Source: Amanita rubescens
Lineage: Eukaryota; Basidiomycota; Agaricomycetes; Agaricales; Amanitaceae
Assembly: GCA_015039365.1 (NCBI GenBank)
Contig: WION01000128.1
Coordinates: 62,001-126,000 of the forward strand
Length of the DNA: 64,000 nt
Reading direction: 5' to 3'
Of this stretch, positions 22,379 through 35,407 are shown in pieces. The notes under the pieces were generated by a model. That model searched no databases. It saw only the letters and a list, made by a program, of their open reading frames with translations, and had not been told where the DNA came from. The translations under genes and the position numbers were made by a program. The stretch's first letter is position 1; every line of letters begins with the position of its first letter.

Positions 22379-24183
22379 TTAGTTTGTTGTAGCACTGGTA
22401 TAAGGGGTGGCAGCAAAGCCGATGCGTTGGTTGGTGGTATCATAGGTGGTGTAGTATCTCTCGAGGAAGGTGTAGCCATTAATGAAGTCAAGTCCTAGGC
22501 CACTTGTTGTACCGATGTCTCCAACAATCAAATAGATAGAACCAGCGGTGCCGCCGATGGCAGAGTTAAGAGAGCGAGGCCATATCTGCGCATTGGGCGA
22601 TAGACTGAAGGTTTGCTGTGCGCAGAGTCAGTAATGTAATTCAAAAGAGACAGATGCAGTGACGTACGCCGTTGATATGGAAGCTTAGAGGCTTCAGTGC
22701 GTTGTATTGGGATGTAGTTATTTTGAGCAAGCCGGTAGCTGAGTCCGCCGTGCTACCTGTTGCTTTCTGATATCGGTTGAACGCATCGGTCGCTATAAGG
22801 ACAAGGGTTGTGCCTGGGAGTAACATGTAATTAAGCACTCCCAGATTAATAACGGTTTGTTTTCGGACGTACCAGTATCGACGATGCCCGCCGTGCTGCT
22901 CAAGATCGTTGTCGTACCATACGTAATGGATTCGTCGATTCCCCAGTAATAGCTAGCAGGATAAGTGCTCGTGACGTTTCTAGCATGAGGTTTGTTTTGT
23001 GGTACCAATTGACGTTATGTAAATCTGACTCACGCAAAGTGGATCGAGCCTGTGTACTTTGTGCTGTCGATACCACCTGTTGATAGTCAGGTCTTTGTCT
23101 TTCCGTGAATTAATCAAATAACCAACCCCACATCAATTCTCCGTTCTGAACTGAATTTCCCGTCGCCGGCTGAAATGAAACACTGACACAGTGGGTACTG
23201 ATCTTCTTTTCAGAAAATGCTGTATCGGTTACTGTGGGGATAGTGGTCCCAGTATCGGGTGAAAGTGTTCCTGGCGAACGTCTCAGGAACGGGCGCTTTC
23301 CCAAAAGAGAAGAAGGGTTGACATACCTCGAGTCAGATCAGCGGGGCCGATTCTAATCGGGAATATCAGTAAGGCTTAGTATTCGTGGCTAATGATGACG
23401 TTGTACCCCAAGATCCCATCAAAGCCTGTGAAGCCAGAGGACTGAAAATTCGAAATAAAATCATGACCACAATTATTAACATTATCTACGTACCGACGAT
23501 GCGACACCGATTGATTGCTTATCAAGCACCAAACTGCCGAGCGTGATGGTATCCGTATACTCCGTTCCTTTTGAAGAAGACTCGGCGTCAGGCATGATCG
23601 TCAGGGTAAAGATTGCCTACCTGAAAAGGATCCAGAGCCGTATGAGACGGCCTACGAAGAGATACAATTGCACCCTCAATGAATTACGGTGAACATATTT
23701 GACTTACCACGGCATCCTTAGTTTTGACACTGGTGCCCGTTGTGGTGTATGGTGTGCCAGCCCCCACCCAGGTGTTTGAACTGCACGACTGTTAGGATGC
23801 CAGGAATATCGTCGAGCCAGGGCGACCCTCACCTTCCCGTATCAACGATAAGGTTATCTGGAATGATTTAGCATCGCTGAAGTCTGCGGGTCATTGAACG
23901 TACATGTGGTGGTGGGATTTCCAACTCCAACGGCTGCAGCGTAAATTATAGCGTCATTGGTAATAGGCTCGCTAGTCGCAGCAGATTGGAGATCGAGTTG
24001 TCCAGTCGCCTTGGCCACAAGATGACGGGCTCGGGCCTGGTCATGTTTGAGGATGTTGAGAACACCAGTAACATTGAGATGCCTAGAAAGGGATAACTTG
24101 ACATGAGATTCCAGAGTAGGGACCGGGTTAGCGGCAACAACTATGGCGAGGAGTAGGGTGCTTAGCAAAGTCTTGGAGAACAT
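22379..24183 (-). CDS. Secreted pepsin-like aspartic protease (A1 family)
   Basis: Start ATG 24183 opens a signal peptide (MFSKTLLSTLLLAIVVAANPVP) and a propeptide region rich in basic residues. The first catalytic motif, IVDTG then SSNTW, is split by an intron near 23830. The second, GIVDTGT then TLVLI, is split by an intron near 22870. Many short introns interrupt the gene. The C-terminus reads YTFLERYYTTYDTTNQRIGFA, the usual end of the family, with the stop at 22379-22381. It is a bilobal endopeptidase active at acid pH by family knowledge, and resembles polyporopepsin-type enzymes. Expression is probably extracellular or vacuolar; the signal peptide favours secretion. Confidence 0.9.
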
Positions 24184-25619
24184 GCTGTGGGTCTTGGGTC
24201 AAACTGGAAAAGATTCCATCCCTTTATACCTCAGAATGCGGTATACCATCTGCATAGCTAGCGTTAAAAACATAGAACTGAACTGAATAGTCCGCAGCCG
24301 CCTTGCCCACATGAAAATTGGCATTTCGGTGATGTTGCCGTCGGGTGGATCCTAACATTGCACGTGGAATCACCTCCTTCCGCCTCGATCATTGATAAGT
24401 ATCATCAACGCCAAGGCGTTCGAAACGAGCGAAAGTTGAATGGCATATCCGCGCGGCCCTATAAACGACGGCTTGGCAATCAGCAGGTGAACTGTAATTA
24501 GGACTCTCAGCATTACACCACAGCGACCATGGCTAGCCTGATAGAAGTCACCGGCACCCTCCATTTCAGTCTTGCTAAGACATCGTTCTTGGTTGGTATT
24601 TCCTGTTCTATTAAAAACGCAATCAGTAGGTTGCCGGTTCTATATTTGTAACACCAACAATCTTAGCTTGGCCAAAAAAACACTGAAGGCAGTCTGATCT
24701 GCGAAGGACACCTCAGCGCAACTGACAGCTGTCAATCATTTTTTCTTGCTCCTTGATGTCTTCTTCAACAAACACATGAAAAGTCCATTCCCCCATTCAG
24801 AGTGATATCAGTCGCCGACCTAGGTGGCTTCGGCAGTAGAAGCGACGCGATTAAGCTTCTTGCCAAGTGTAGCGCTGCCAATAGAGAAACGCGCCATTCT
24901 CCCCCGCACCAATTGCGAAGGTCGAGCGACATCTGCGCCTTTACGTTCCTAATCTGTGCTTGTTTCTGAGCCTTCTTAATAGAAGAGCTTGACTTGATGA
25001 AGGTGGCGTCCTTGCGTCCTCGTATTGACACGTTATCATGCGGTGCTGATAAGACGTCGCGACATTTGGGCAAATAATGGCGCATCTTGTCAGAAGCACC
25101 CTAATGCAAGAGCATGAAGAACTGATTGAAGGATGTGCCGTCAATGCCTTCATCAAGTATAAACTTGCATAAAACTCCAAAAGCAGCGCTTTGAAGGTTC
25201 TGCATCATTTGACTGCTATCGTGGCATATAGTGGGGCGCTTGTGTTGATCGTGTTATGTACATGCTATGTCACGTCAGTGCATTTGATGACTTCGATGCT
25301 AGCAAAGAGTTCTGTGCTTACTCTGGGTAGCCAAACCTATACGAAGACCCTGTTGGGATCTTCCTTGAATAATCGTAGACATTAAGCCACGAGGTTATTA
25401 GGCGCCTGACGGCGTATTTTTTCGGATTTAATCAGATCTGACTTGGGTGGCGTGCCAAGGCACGATACAGTGCATTTGTAACGTTCCATTAGGAATATTT
25501 TAGGGTAATAACAGCTTCGTACACAGGTATAAACCACTGTTATGATACAGCAGGTCAGCGGTCACCATCCGGAGAGAGAGGAAGGAGACGCACGCACCTA
25601 AGAGTATATCACATACGAA
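24184..25619. other. Gene-poor stretch of 1.4 kb
   Basis: I find no exon chain, conserved motif or repeat I can support. Short reading frames on both strands lack consistent splice sites. The protease promoter should lie just above 24183. Confidence 0.4.
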
Positions 25620-26175
25620 TTAATCAGAATACTCCACAACACCATTAGCATCCAGGCTCCCTCTAGTAACTTTTTCTCCTTTCGCCCTTAGTAGAGCTTC
25701 CACCGTCTTCAATTTACCTTCTTGAGTGCTATCTTTAAACCAGCCCAAATGGTCGGCTATCAGGTGTCTTGCGAAGGGGAACATGGCTGAATCAGCGTGC
25801 CATTCTTACAAGTTGGGGAACAGAGACAGACCTATTCTTACACTTTGGACATTGGACAAGAACGATACCCTTCTCGTAGGATCGCTTTGTAAAGTGATGT
25901 GCAGAACGTTCGCCACACCCTTCTACGGTGCATGTAAATGCGATAGCCATGCGTGGTTCAGACGATGCTGTTTCTGCTGGAGTGTCGCCAGCACTTAACA
26001 CAGAAGCGCCATTATTACTTGAATTTGCCCGATCTGATGTTGAGAAGAAAAGCCTTTTGTGCTGCTGCGGTGGTGTCACCGGAGCATAAGCACCTCCCCG
26101 GAGGTTCGTCCTTGACACATGTAAGAATGCACTTCGTTGCGCCGAGCGAGCCAATAGCCTCAAAGCGCTGGGCAT
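25620..26175 (-). CDS. zim17: Mitochondrial DNL-type zinc finger protein
   Basis: Zim17/Tim15/Hep1 keeps mitochondrial Hsp70 soluble during protein import. Exon 1 (26175-25832) has an N-terminus rich in Arg/Ser/Ala without acidic residues, as expected for a matrix targeting sequence. It is followed by AFTCTVEGCGERSAHHFTK and LVQCPKCKNR. The two CxxC-type pairs bind zinc. A 64-nt intron (25831-25768) interrupts an Arg codon. Exon 2 supplies HLIADHLGWF, the DNL-type signature, and a short tail ending VVEYSD. Length (about 160 aa) fits the family. Confidence 0.92.
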
Positions 26176-26247
26176 AGTGAGGTATTACATAATAATACAC
26201 GAAAATTATTTGAGTTATTTACAGGTACGACTAAATCTAATCTAATC

Positions 26248-27350
26248 TTAACCAGACTCCATCCCGGCGGAATCGGAAGAATCAGTAGTCGTAGTGTTAC
26301 CTGCTGCTCCTGCAGAGCCGGTTGCACTTGGAGTAGCCGCTACCGTAGCGCCGGAAACCGACGTAGACGCCGCAATCGTATGGCTAGCGTTGGCCGACGC
26401 TGACTTGTTCCCTTTCTTCCCAGCTTTGCCCTTCCCGTTCCCCCCGTTCTTAAGTTCCTTGTGGTTCTTATGGGCACTGGTACTAGAGTTCGTTGCACAT
26501 GACCCTTGCGCTGTCACAGTCTGAGGATTGTCATGACATTTGAGCTTTTGATTGTGCAAAGAACTGAACGATACAGACCATAGTGACATAGACAGTCTGG
26601 GCGCTAGCTGCATATGTTTGTGTTGAGTTCTAAAACTCTAGTTAGCAGCTCGTATCAAATTTGAGCAGAGCATATACTAACAGCTCCGGTAGATGCAGCG
26701 CTTGTAGACGTTGTATTAGTGCTTCCTCCACTTCCATCCATATTAGTACCCTTGCAATGACATAAGAACAGGTACGTAGGACGTAGATTAGGAATGACAC
26801 CTACAGCTGCAGAAGAAGTCGCATTTGTACAGGTAGCGTTGCAAGCAGCGGTAGACCCTGTATTCTATAAGATGAAAAATACGTATCAGCCAGCCCGTCT
26901 TTTATACTCCACTATCATGACAAAAATAGTCAAAGCTAAAAGCGACGTACCGAGGCCATCGCCGTTGCAGTGGCACTTGCAGCGGAATAAAATCCTGAGG
27001 CTGCCGTGCCAGTCGCCATCGCAGAGCTATTTAGCTGGGGAGGATCAATACAGGTATCATTTGTAAATCAGGACTCTTACCCAGGTCGTAGTTGCCTGGG
27101 CCATAACAGAAGTCTAGGAACAGCTTAAGATATGATACTTGCGCAAATACGCGTCGGGAACGCACAGACGTAGTAGTTGAACCAGCAGAACCATTACGTG
27201 CCTACAATCATTCGTTACTAGATTTTCGAGCTAAAGAAAAGGATAACGTACTTCCAGAGCACCTTCACCATACAATGGGAAGGCTATCGTATCTCTCAGC
27301 AGAGAGCTAGTAGCAACCAACAAGATAACAAAAGTCGAGAAGAAAAACAT
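26248..27350 (-). CDS. Secreted Ser/Thr/Ala-rich low-complexity protein
   Basis: Start ATG 27350 begins MFFFSTFVILLVATSSLL, a clear signal peptide. Several small exons follow: one ending YGEGALE, then ARNGSAGSTTTSVRSRR, a Ser/Ala/Thr-rich piece (SSAMATGTAASGF), a piece with ACNATCTNAT, one with GSGGSTNTTSTSAAS, and QTYAASAQTVYVTM. The last exon (about 26555-26248) carries a Lys/Gly-rich patch (GNGKGKAGKKGNK) and a Ser/Thr/Ala tail ending GMESG. I recognise no catalytic family. It is likely an O-glycosylated wall or matrix protein; a GPI site is not obvious. The exon chain is inferred from short GT-AG introns. Confidence 0.55.
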
Positions 27351-28038
27351 CTTGTCTGTGCAACCGGTCTGTGGGCACCTGCTTTCCTGAAGCTAGTGAA
27401 AGGGAAATTGAAATAGGGCAGTAATTGCAAACAGGGAAATTTGCAGTGCCCAGCACCAGGATCCTAGGTGACGAAGAAGTGAAGAAGAATAAAAGCGAAG
27501 TTGAACAAGCGAAAAGAAGAGAGAAAGAAACCGAGACAAATCCAGGTCTCGTTGAAAGGGGGCGAAGATGTGTGGTAAGGTCCTGAGCTGAAGAAGCTGA
27601 GGCCTTTATACCTTCTCTTGTGGGGAACGCCAAGACGACATAACACAAATCATATGTCCATTGCCCAATGATGCTTATAGAAGGCGACCCATTTGGTTGT
27701 TTGTTTCGTTGCCTCTTCTCATGCGCAGGCGTTGCGCGTGGAGCGGTTGCGAACACCGTTTCTACGCACCTCCATCTGTTATTCGGTTGTATGGGCATGG
27801 CATGGAGCCGGCATGGAAGCTGTCATTCAAAAAGAAACTGCGGCGTTGCTGGTTCACATTCGGGGTGGCGACTGTCGTCGTTCATGTGACGACGAGCGAC
27901 AGAAGGCGACAGAGTAAGCATAGCCGTAAGTAGTAGTTACCATACTACATTGCAAGGTGACAATGTCAATCCCACGCTTACAATTATCATTGCAAGCTCT
28001 AATACTCCGCGACTGCGGATATCCAATCCCATCTCTAC
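27351..28038. other. Intergenic stretch
   Basis: About 690 bases with no supported gene. It contains the upstream region of the secreted protein and the 3' side of HGH1. Confidence 0.4.
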
Positions 28039-29751
28039 TTAGACTTCTTCGATCCTGCTATCCTCGTCATCTTCATCTCCAACCAAAGTTTCCTTCTCTG
28101 GCTCTTTACCGATATCACCGGATGTCGCCTCAAATTCATCCCCTTCTGTTGGATTTACCGCTGGCTCATCTCCTTGAATGAGCTGAACTAGGCGTTCCAT
28201 ATGTTCTTGTACCTAATCCGAATACATCATTATGGCACTATTTAGTACCAATGTACTTACCTTCTCATTTGTATCATTTTCATGTGCGACACGAATGATT
28301 TCGTACACTCCATGATTTCTTAGAAAGTCCCTTCCCCATCGCGTATGACAGAGAAGTAGAAGGGTTTCGACATGCGTGAGACGAATCACGGTATCTGGTT
28401 CCCTTTTCTTGGTGGGTGGGAGAAACTGAAGTGGTTCTAAAAGTTTTTCTTGGTCCTGTTACCATCGTCGTCAACAAACGCATTCACGGGCCGCTGCTTT
28501 TAGCGAGCGCAGGACAGCGAAACGTACCTCGAGATCGTACTCCTCTGGACCAGCTAATGGAAGAAGGAGGTAAGGCAACACATCAATCCCAGGGGCAAGC
28601 AGATTTGAGGATAGGACAGAAATTTGCGTCGATTCAGGAGATAGTAGAGCTTTATGAGCTCGTGCATGAAAGGCGCAGTTTCTAACGATGCGGATACCAG
28701 TCAAGCGCTGCAACTGATATAAATCAGAGTACACACTTTATCGTAGAAGCAACGCCTCCACGCCTGATCGTGTCTTCATGCTCTGTGAATGTAATAATTT
28801 TGGCTAGCGGGTATTCAAGACGAGACGCGTCTGGTTGAAGAGGATCGACTGGTTGCGGTGCGCAAAAGAAATCCCGGCCCACAGTTGACTAGAAGATATT
28901 TCAGTACAGTTCGAATTTCACCCAGTTAGATGAGTTCCTACTGCTGACAAGTTGGCGAATACGCTTGCCAAGAAATGTAGTTGCCCTTTTCGCATGCGTT
29001 TTGAGAGATCCCCCTCTATCTGCGCTCCTTGTACAAATGCATCTATGAGCAACGAGAGCGCAGGCACATCATGCGGTTCTTTTGAAGGGTAAGGAACGGG
29101 GGCTGGGCATGAACCACAGCGTGATTGGACAGGAAAACATTGGCCAGCAAGCTTAGACTCTGGGACGACTTTGATCGTCATGGATGCAATAGCGGCACAA
29201 ATGGCGGAAGAGGAAGAGAGATTAGACAAGAGCATAGATGCCAAATCTGCCAGGACAGCCTGTGGACTCTGCATCCAGTGTTGAGTAGAATGTCTCAAGC
29301 CTTAGTCGAATACATACAACGATGTACGACACAAGAAAATCGAGGAAACTGGGTTCAGTCAAGGGCCCGACGAGGGTGGGCGAGTCTGATAAGTTAACGA
29401 GTGCTCGAAATGCATCGTGAGCAACGGCCTATAATTTTGCGGAATCAGAATGACGTTGGCCATCCAGATAAGATAAAAGTTGCTCACAACTTGATCTCTG
29501 CAAAGGAGTTTTAGATCGCGGATCAGATTACTGTCCTTGGGCTTTTGTAGCCCTCCCGTCTGTAACCCTTCAAAAAATAGATTTCTATGAGGTGCTCCTT
29601 TGGGTGTTTGAGGCAACAAATTCGACAAAGCGACCTGTCGAACTTGAGGGTTCTTGTCGCGCAAGAACGAAATTAACTGCAAAAATTACGTGAACGCAGA
29701 TCTCCTTTGAGACCAGAATCACATACCGACCTCGCGAAGCTGAGCGTCCAT
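28039..29751 (-). CDS. hgh1: HGH1 homologue (eEF2-folding cochaperone)
   Basis: Hgh1 is a HEAT/armadillo-like protein that helps fold translation elongation factor eEF2. ATG 29751 gives MDAQLRE, then an intron, then LISFLRDKNPQVRQVALSNL and PKDSNLIRDLKLLCRDQ (about 29520). Later exons read LADLASMLLSNLSSSSAIC (about 29240), PSKEPHDVPALSLLIDAFVQG, RKGQLHFLASVFANLS (about 28960), and IVRNCAFHARAHKALL (about 28680). Then comes LPYLLLPLAGPEEYDLE, and the final exon is acidic, ending SRIEEV at 28039. These correspond to the conserved N- and C-terminal halves (DUF383/DUF384). Introns are short and phases appear consistent. Confidence 0.9.
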
Positions 29752-29854
29752 AGCAGTGTCGAGGAGCGGAAATAGTTATTCAGGAGCACGTGACGCGATA
29801 TGAAGCGTGCTTACCTAAGCCAGTTAACATTGCGGACGGAATTCGGCGACACTC
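29752..29854. promoter_or_regulatory. Bidirectional promoter region HGH1/SPT20
   Basis: The divergent start codons at 29751 (minus) and 29855 (plus) leave 103 bases, so both promoters must overlap here or within 5' UTRs. No specific motif is claimed. Confidence 0.5.
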
Positions 29855-32432
29855 ATGGCGGGCCACAACAAGTCCCGTTTCGTCCAGGATCTCCTCCAGC
29901 GGACTGAAGGAAAGCCACCGTCATTTACGGTCAATCTATACCCGGATTACTGGAGTCTTAACAATGGTGCAAGATTCCACTATCATATCCCAATGGCGGT
30001 CCGACCCTTTTGTCCCTGTCTTTGTTTCGCAACTGAATTAATCTTAGTCGCTCCTCGACGACATACGCGCCCAGAGAATCCCCGTGGATTTCCTCGAAAT
30101 ATTCGACTCGGCACGCGTGCCCTTTTACGACGGTCCGTTCGTTTATGACGTATTTTCAGCCATTAGTAATGTTCCTGAACCGAGGCTCATTCATAGGCTG
30201 CATGATCGTTCAAATATTGGACTATCGTCCGCAGAATCACAAGGATCCGGTCCTTGAGAGAGCCGAGCAGACGCGCGTGGTTCTGCATCCTAGCTCGGAA
30301 AGTCTGTGGGCGGATATTTGTTCGCTCAACCAGCGCTACGGGACCAAGTGGACGGACATGGACGCGTTGGAGGTGGAGGCGCGCGTATTGGTCAGTTCCC
30401 CTCTGCATGCTTTGACATCGGCAAAGTCGCTGACCTCGACGTCTGATTGCTGTGCAGCTCGCCACTAGCTCCCCTCTATGTCTAGATCCTGACCCACATT
30501 TGACAAGGATGACGAATCATATCATGAGGGCAACGGTGCTTCCGATTCCTGCCCCGCTGAAGAGGAAGGCAGCGGCTATGGAGCATGAGGACGACGAAAA
30601 CGACAAGGCTCGTAAGATCAAAATCATGCAACACATGGCGACGAGACCGAACCGCACGACTCCAAGGTATTTTATTTTTGCAACTGGTTTATTTCACTTT
30701 TCACGAGATGTACAGTTTCCAACTATTCGATGCCATTCAGCAGGCAAGACAAAATAGGGAGGCTCAACAGTCTGCTTCGGCCCAACAACCCCAACCACCT
30801 CCGGCCCCATCCAATCCGTCTACACAATCTTCACCGGCACCTCAACCACCCGGAACACCTGGGCCCAATGGTGTTCAACTTCAATCACCTACCGAATCAC
30901 AGGACGACAAGAAGAAGGTGAAGAAGAGGAAGTCGGAAACACCTCAAACGCCTTTTGCCACCACAGCTTTCATCCGCGCAAATGGGACGCAAACACCTGC
31001 GCCCCCTACCCCGACGACTCATCAATTTGTTAATGCTCATCCGCCAGCCCCTACAACTGCATCGTCACCCGCACCACCCAATGTACAATCACCCATGCAG
31101 ATCCCCGTTTATTTAGCTGTACAACCAGTTCCAGACTCTACGTTACGTGTATCTACGCCTTTGCAACAGACAGCATCACGGTATACCCAATCACCACGCC
31201 CTCCTTCTCAGACGTCTATTTCTGCGCAACAAGCGCAACCTCAACCTCAACCTCAGCCCCAAGCACCACATGTACCGCAAACCGCCAAGCCATTACCAAC
31301 CATGCCAAGTTTTCCACCTCAGCAAGCCGGTCAGCCATTTATCCCACAACAGCAGCCCGTTCGGAATGGAGTGCAGAAACCAGCGCCCGCGGCTCTCGCA
31401 GCCATGGCCGCTCATCTGATTCAGGGTCAAGGTCTCGCGTCCTACCAACAATTCTATGCACAGCAACGAAATTTGCAACAACAGCAACAACAACGTCTTC
31501 AATCGCAAAAAATGGGCGGACGAGCGACCCCGCAGGCGGGCGTGGCAAGTCCAGCACAACAGCCACATGCTGCACTATCACCTGCAAACCAGGCGTCGAG
31601 TCCTCTCCCCGCGGGTCAACAGTTGGCCGCGGCTGTCTCAAGGTCTCCTATGCCCCCTAATGCACCTAAGCCTGCGCAAGCTCCACCGTCGGTGGCTCAA
31701 CAGCAGGCGCAACCACAACTCCAATCATCAACCATGCCTCGTTCACCTGCGCAACAGCCTGCCCAGCATGGTCAACACGCTGGCTATGGACAATTCAATC
31801 TGCGCGCGATGATGCCTACGAACCCTTCCGCGGCTCATCGGGCGCTGCAGGCTGCCGTTACAAACGTTGCTAATACAGGGGCCGCGATACCGCCAAATCC
31901 CGCTGTCGCTGACCACCATCAGCAACCTCAACATCCTACCCATCCTCAGATCCCTGCGCAGCCCATGCTGCAGCTTCCCAATCAGTCAGCGCAACCTCAG
32001 CAAAATCAACAACCACCACAAACACAAACACAACCTACCCAGCATCCACAGCAACAACTCACGCAGCAACAATTACAGCAGATGTATCCTCAGGTGTATG
32101 GCTATCACCACCAGCTTCCGTTCAATATGCAAGGTGCCCCTGGCCGTATGCCCCAAGCATACTGGAGTAGCATGGGGATGCAAGGCATGCCCAATATGGC
32201 GAATATGGCGAACATTGCTGGAATGCAGGTTCAAGGTGTGCCAGGCATGCAGGGAGTGCAGGGGATGGGAGGTATACCTCCAGTAATGATGGCGGGCGTG
32301 CAGGGGATGGGGAGGGGTATCCCTATTGGTGCCCAACAGATGGCTAATATGGCCGCGGCAGCAGGGGCAGGCCACGTCCCAGGTGCGAGTGGCCAAGGGA
32401 AGGCGACGGTTCAAGGTGGTATGCAGAGATAA
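29855..32432 (+). CDS. spt20: SAGA complex subunit SPT20
   Basis: Spt20 is a structural subunit of the SAGA transcription coactivator. ATG 29855 reads MAGHNKSRFVQDLLQR, followed by FTVNLYPDYWSLNNGARFHY. An exon from about 30047 reads SLLDDIRAQRIPVDFLEIFD. Then comes GCMIVQILDYRPQNHKDP (about 30197) and SLWADICSLNQRYGTKWTD (about 30303), the conserved Spt20 domain. After the intron near 30670 a long Gln/Pro-rich tail of over 500 residues runs to 32432, with Met/Gly-rich repeats (GMQGMPNMANMANI) at the end. Low-complexity Q-rich tails are common in Spt20. The start is only 104 bases from the divergent HGH1 start, so the two share a promoter. Confidence 0.88.
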
Positions 32433-32823
32433 CAGTGAGCACGAGCGCCTTTTTAAGCTCTTCTCCTTTTTTTCTGTATCCCTCACTCTGCATTCTTCAT
32501 CCTTTCTTTCTTTGGCTGACACACATGCATGATGCACATATACATTACAAGCCTACTTTTTATTAGTGTATTATATTTCGCCGTTTTAGAAGGTTTTTAA
32601 AACAGTAATGGGACTTGTACGTATTTTACGAAGGATAACGGAATTGATATTATAGACCATGGCTCCGTTGGCACGTGGGCGTGATTGCTCGCCTCGACTT
32701 GAACGAATTTGATCAAAGCTTCTCGCGCGAACCGCCAGGCTTGTTGGTGGCATCGTCGCATTCGGTGCAGTATCACCTCGTGTTTCTAACTCAGGCTTCA
32801 CCACAATCAGTATTGACGAACGA
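32433..32823. other. Intergenic stretch between SPT20 and the FunK1 gene
   Basis: T-rich sequence just after the SPT20 stop fits a 3' UTR. No gene seen. Confidence 0.4.
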
Positions 32824-35244
32824 ATGATGTCTAGGTTGTACTCGTCTAGCTCAGAGTCCGCCGGCTCCAGTTCAAACGCATCCTCAAATTCCAGTGAGTT
32901 TTGTGATTTAGTAGGTCATCGCATCAAGGTCTCTCATGCAGTGAAACATCCAGCAAGCTCTATACCCATTTCTTCTTCTTTGTCAAAACTCAAGGAAACT
33001 ATACGAGAAGCCCTTTACGATGATGTTTCCGTGGAGCAGTTCGTCCAACATGCCTGGGGTCTCCATCACATCGACACACAGCGAATTCTTGATAAAATGC
33101 GCAACTGGGGTATTCCTCCACCGTTTCTCGAGGAATATAAAGATGCGTACGGGAGGATGAATGAAAACACGTTACCACCTCGTCGAGGTCCCAACGCGTT
33201 CTCCGCATTCCTGGACGTGATAGAGGAGACTCTGAGCGATATCCGGGCTCGGCTTAATGACAAGAAACGTCCAACGAATAGTATCTCTTTCAAGTGTAAC
33301 ATGGATGGATCCAGGGCAAAGGTTCCGGACATCACTACTGCTTGGGACGCGACATCCAAACCTGACTGGTCAGTTATCCAGACCATTTTTGAATTTCAAA
33401 GGCCAACTACCCAAGGCCCCCTCAATCAGCATACAGCATTGGATTACGATGTTCCAATGAACGATAGCCCCTTTCTCCGTCGTTCATCATCATCTTCACC
33501 ATCCCATTCGTCATCACAATCCTCCGTCCAAGGTTCAATATCCTCCGCCAGCGCTTCTTCCTATGCCACGACCGCCAGCAGCTCCTCGAGCAGGGCAAGT
33601 TTTCATGGAAGGAAAAGGCCAGCTGGTAGTGTCGATTCTCTGGTCTCCAAGCGTTTGCGGCATAAAGAAAAGGATCATATCTCATGTGGGGAACTTCGAC
33701 TCGCGCAAAAAGCACTTGAATGCATGAGCTCCGCCGGTAGACGTTATATGACGGGGATTTATATCAACAACTGCTCATTAACTCTGTGGTACTATGACCG
33801 GATGAGCGCTATTCGGAGTCGACCATTCAATTTCGAGGATTCACCCGCGTATTTTGCGCTGGTGCTCTACGCTATCACCAGATGTGACGCGTATCAAGCT
33901 GGCTTTGACCGCTTTATGCAATTTCCGAGTACTCCCTTTAGGGGTCTGCTTCCTGGTACGAGCTTCAAGAATAGCAGGCTCGTTGTTCCAACTTCAACGG
34001 CGTCTTACTGTTTCAAGATAACTCACGAAAAACCGGTTTACGCATCTCGCGAACTCATGGGTCGAGGGACAATTGTGCATGCTGTAACGCTACAACCGGA
34101 CGATGATGAGGTTCTCGTCGATGAGGAAGAACAAGTACTAAAGCTCTATTGGCCAAACGCTGATGATCCATGCGAGGCGGATGTGATAAACCAGCTCCGT
34201 GATGACGTTCCCGAAATTGCAGATCATCTTCCTGCCATTTCGTTTTCTGCTTCATTCACAAGAGAGGCGTTAAACCTTCCATCGTATCGACTCAAGTCTT
34301 ATGCTGGTCCCGATTCGGAAGAACGGTTACTTCACCTGTTCGCCATGAGACGATACGAAAAGTTGTGGCAAGTCAACAGCATAGAAGAGTTTCAGGAGGT
34401 GTTTCTTGATTGTGTGGAGTGTGAGTAGGAAGCATCTAGTGGTGGACTTGAAGCTCATTGTGTGCTAGGCCATTACCACGCCTACAAGCAGGGCCGCGTG
34501 TTACATCGGGATCTGAGCGAAAACAACCTCATGGTCTGGCGTCCGCGGCGTCATCGTACAGATAGGCACAGAGCTGGCAATTCCGAATCTCATAGGCGGG
34601 CTCTTGGGATTCTGAACGACTGGGATATGTCAAGCCGGGTTGGACGATATTCGGGAATGGCATCTGTTGTAACGATGGTGACCAACGATCCTTCTCTAGC
34701 GGCCGAGGCCGAGGCGCTCAACAGCCGGACGGGCACAGTTCCATTCATGGCACTAGACCTGCTCAACGAGGATGGTCCCGTCCCGAAACACCTATACCGC
34801 CATGACCTCGAGTCCTTCCTTTGGATACTCATCTGGGCTGCAGTGCACTATGATATTCCCAACAAGAAGAATATATCAGAATCGCAAGACGAGATTGACC
34901 GGGAGCTCAAGGTATGGGACGAAGGCACCCGTCAAGAAGTTTGGATGTGCAAACGTGCATTGATGCGAAGAGTGTGCGGTGGCTCTCCACGACACAGCAG
35001 CGATAGTGATGTCGAAGATGTGTTGGATCGCGTTCGTCCCGAGTTTCGGAGACTCAAGACGGAGTGGATTATGCCTCTCATCCAGATGTTCTATCGTGCA
35101 TATAATGAACTCCGTTATACCGACGTGGACGAGGAAACATGTGGCGGCATCGTTACTTTTGAGAGATTTATGGCCGCCATTAATGCGAAACCTAGGCTCG
35201 TCCCTAGCCGCAACGAGGACAGTTGGGGATGTATCATTGCTTGA
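32824..35244 (+). CDS. FunK1-type fungal protein kinase
   Basis: FunK1 kinases are a family expanded in mushroom-forming fungi. Exon 1 (32824-34420) and exon 2 (34469-35244) join across a T/GC-split Cys codon to give about 790 aa. The N-terminal region has QHAWGLHHIDTQRIL. A Ser-rich linker follows (about 33480-33600), then the kinase N-lobe part (LMGRGTIVHAVTLQ; VLKLYWPN). In exon 2 the catalytic loop is LHRDLSENNLMVW (about 34500). The metal site reads LNDWDMS (about 34610), DWD in place of DFG, as often seen in this family. TGTVPFMALDLLN (about 34730) is the activation/APE-like segment, followed by HDLESFLWILIWA. Two adjacent ATGs (32824, 32827) could serve as start. Confidence 0.9.
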
Positions 35245-35407
35245 TTTACTTCATCTCGGACTATTCATATCTATCTGGCAGGAATTTCTTGTGTAATATC
35301 TTACTTATTTTCTACCTTGCTCCTGTATTAATAACATGTATAAAATCGATGACAGCAAGTGTTAGCAGGAGAACAAAAGCAAATAATGTACAACTCCATG
35401 GATTCCA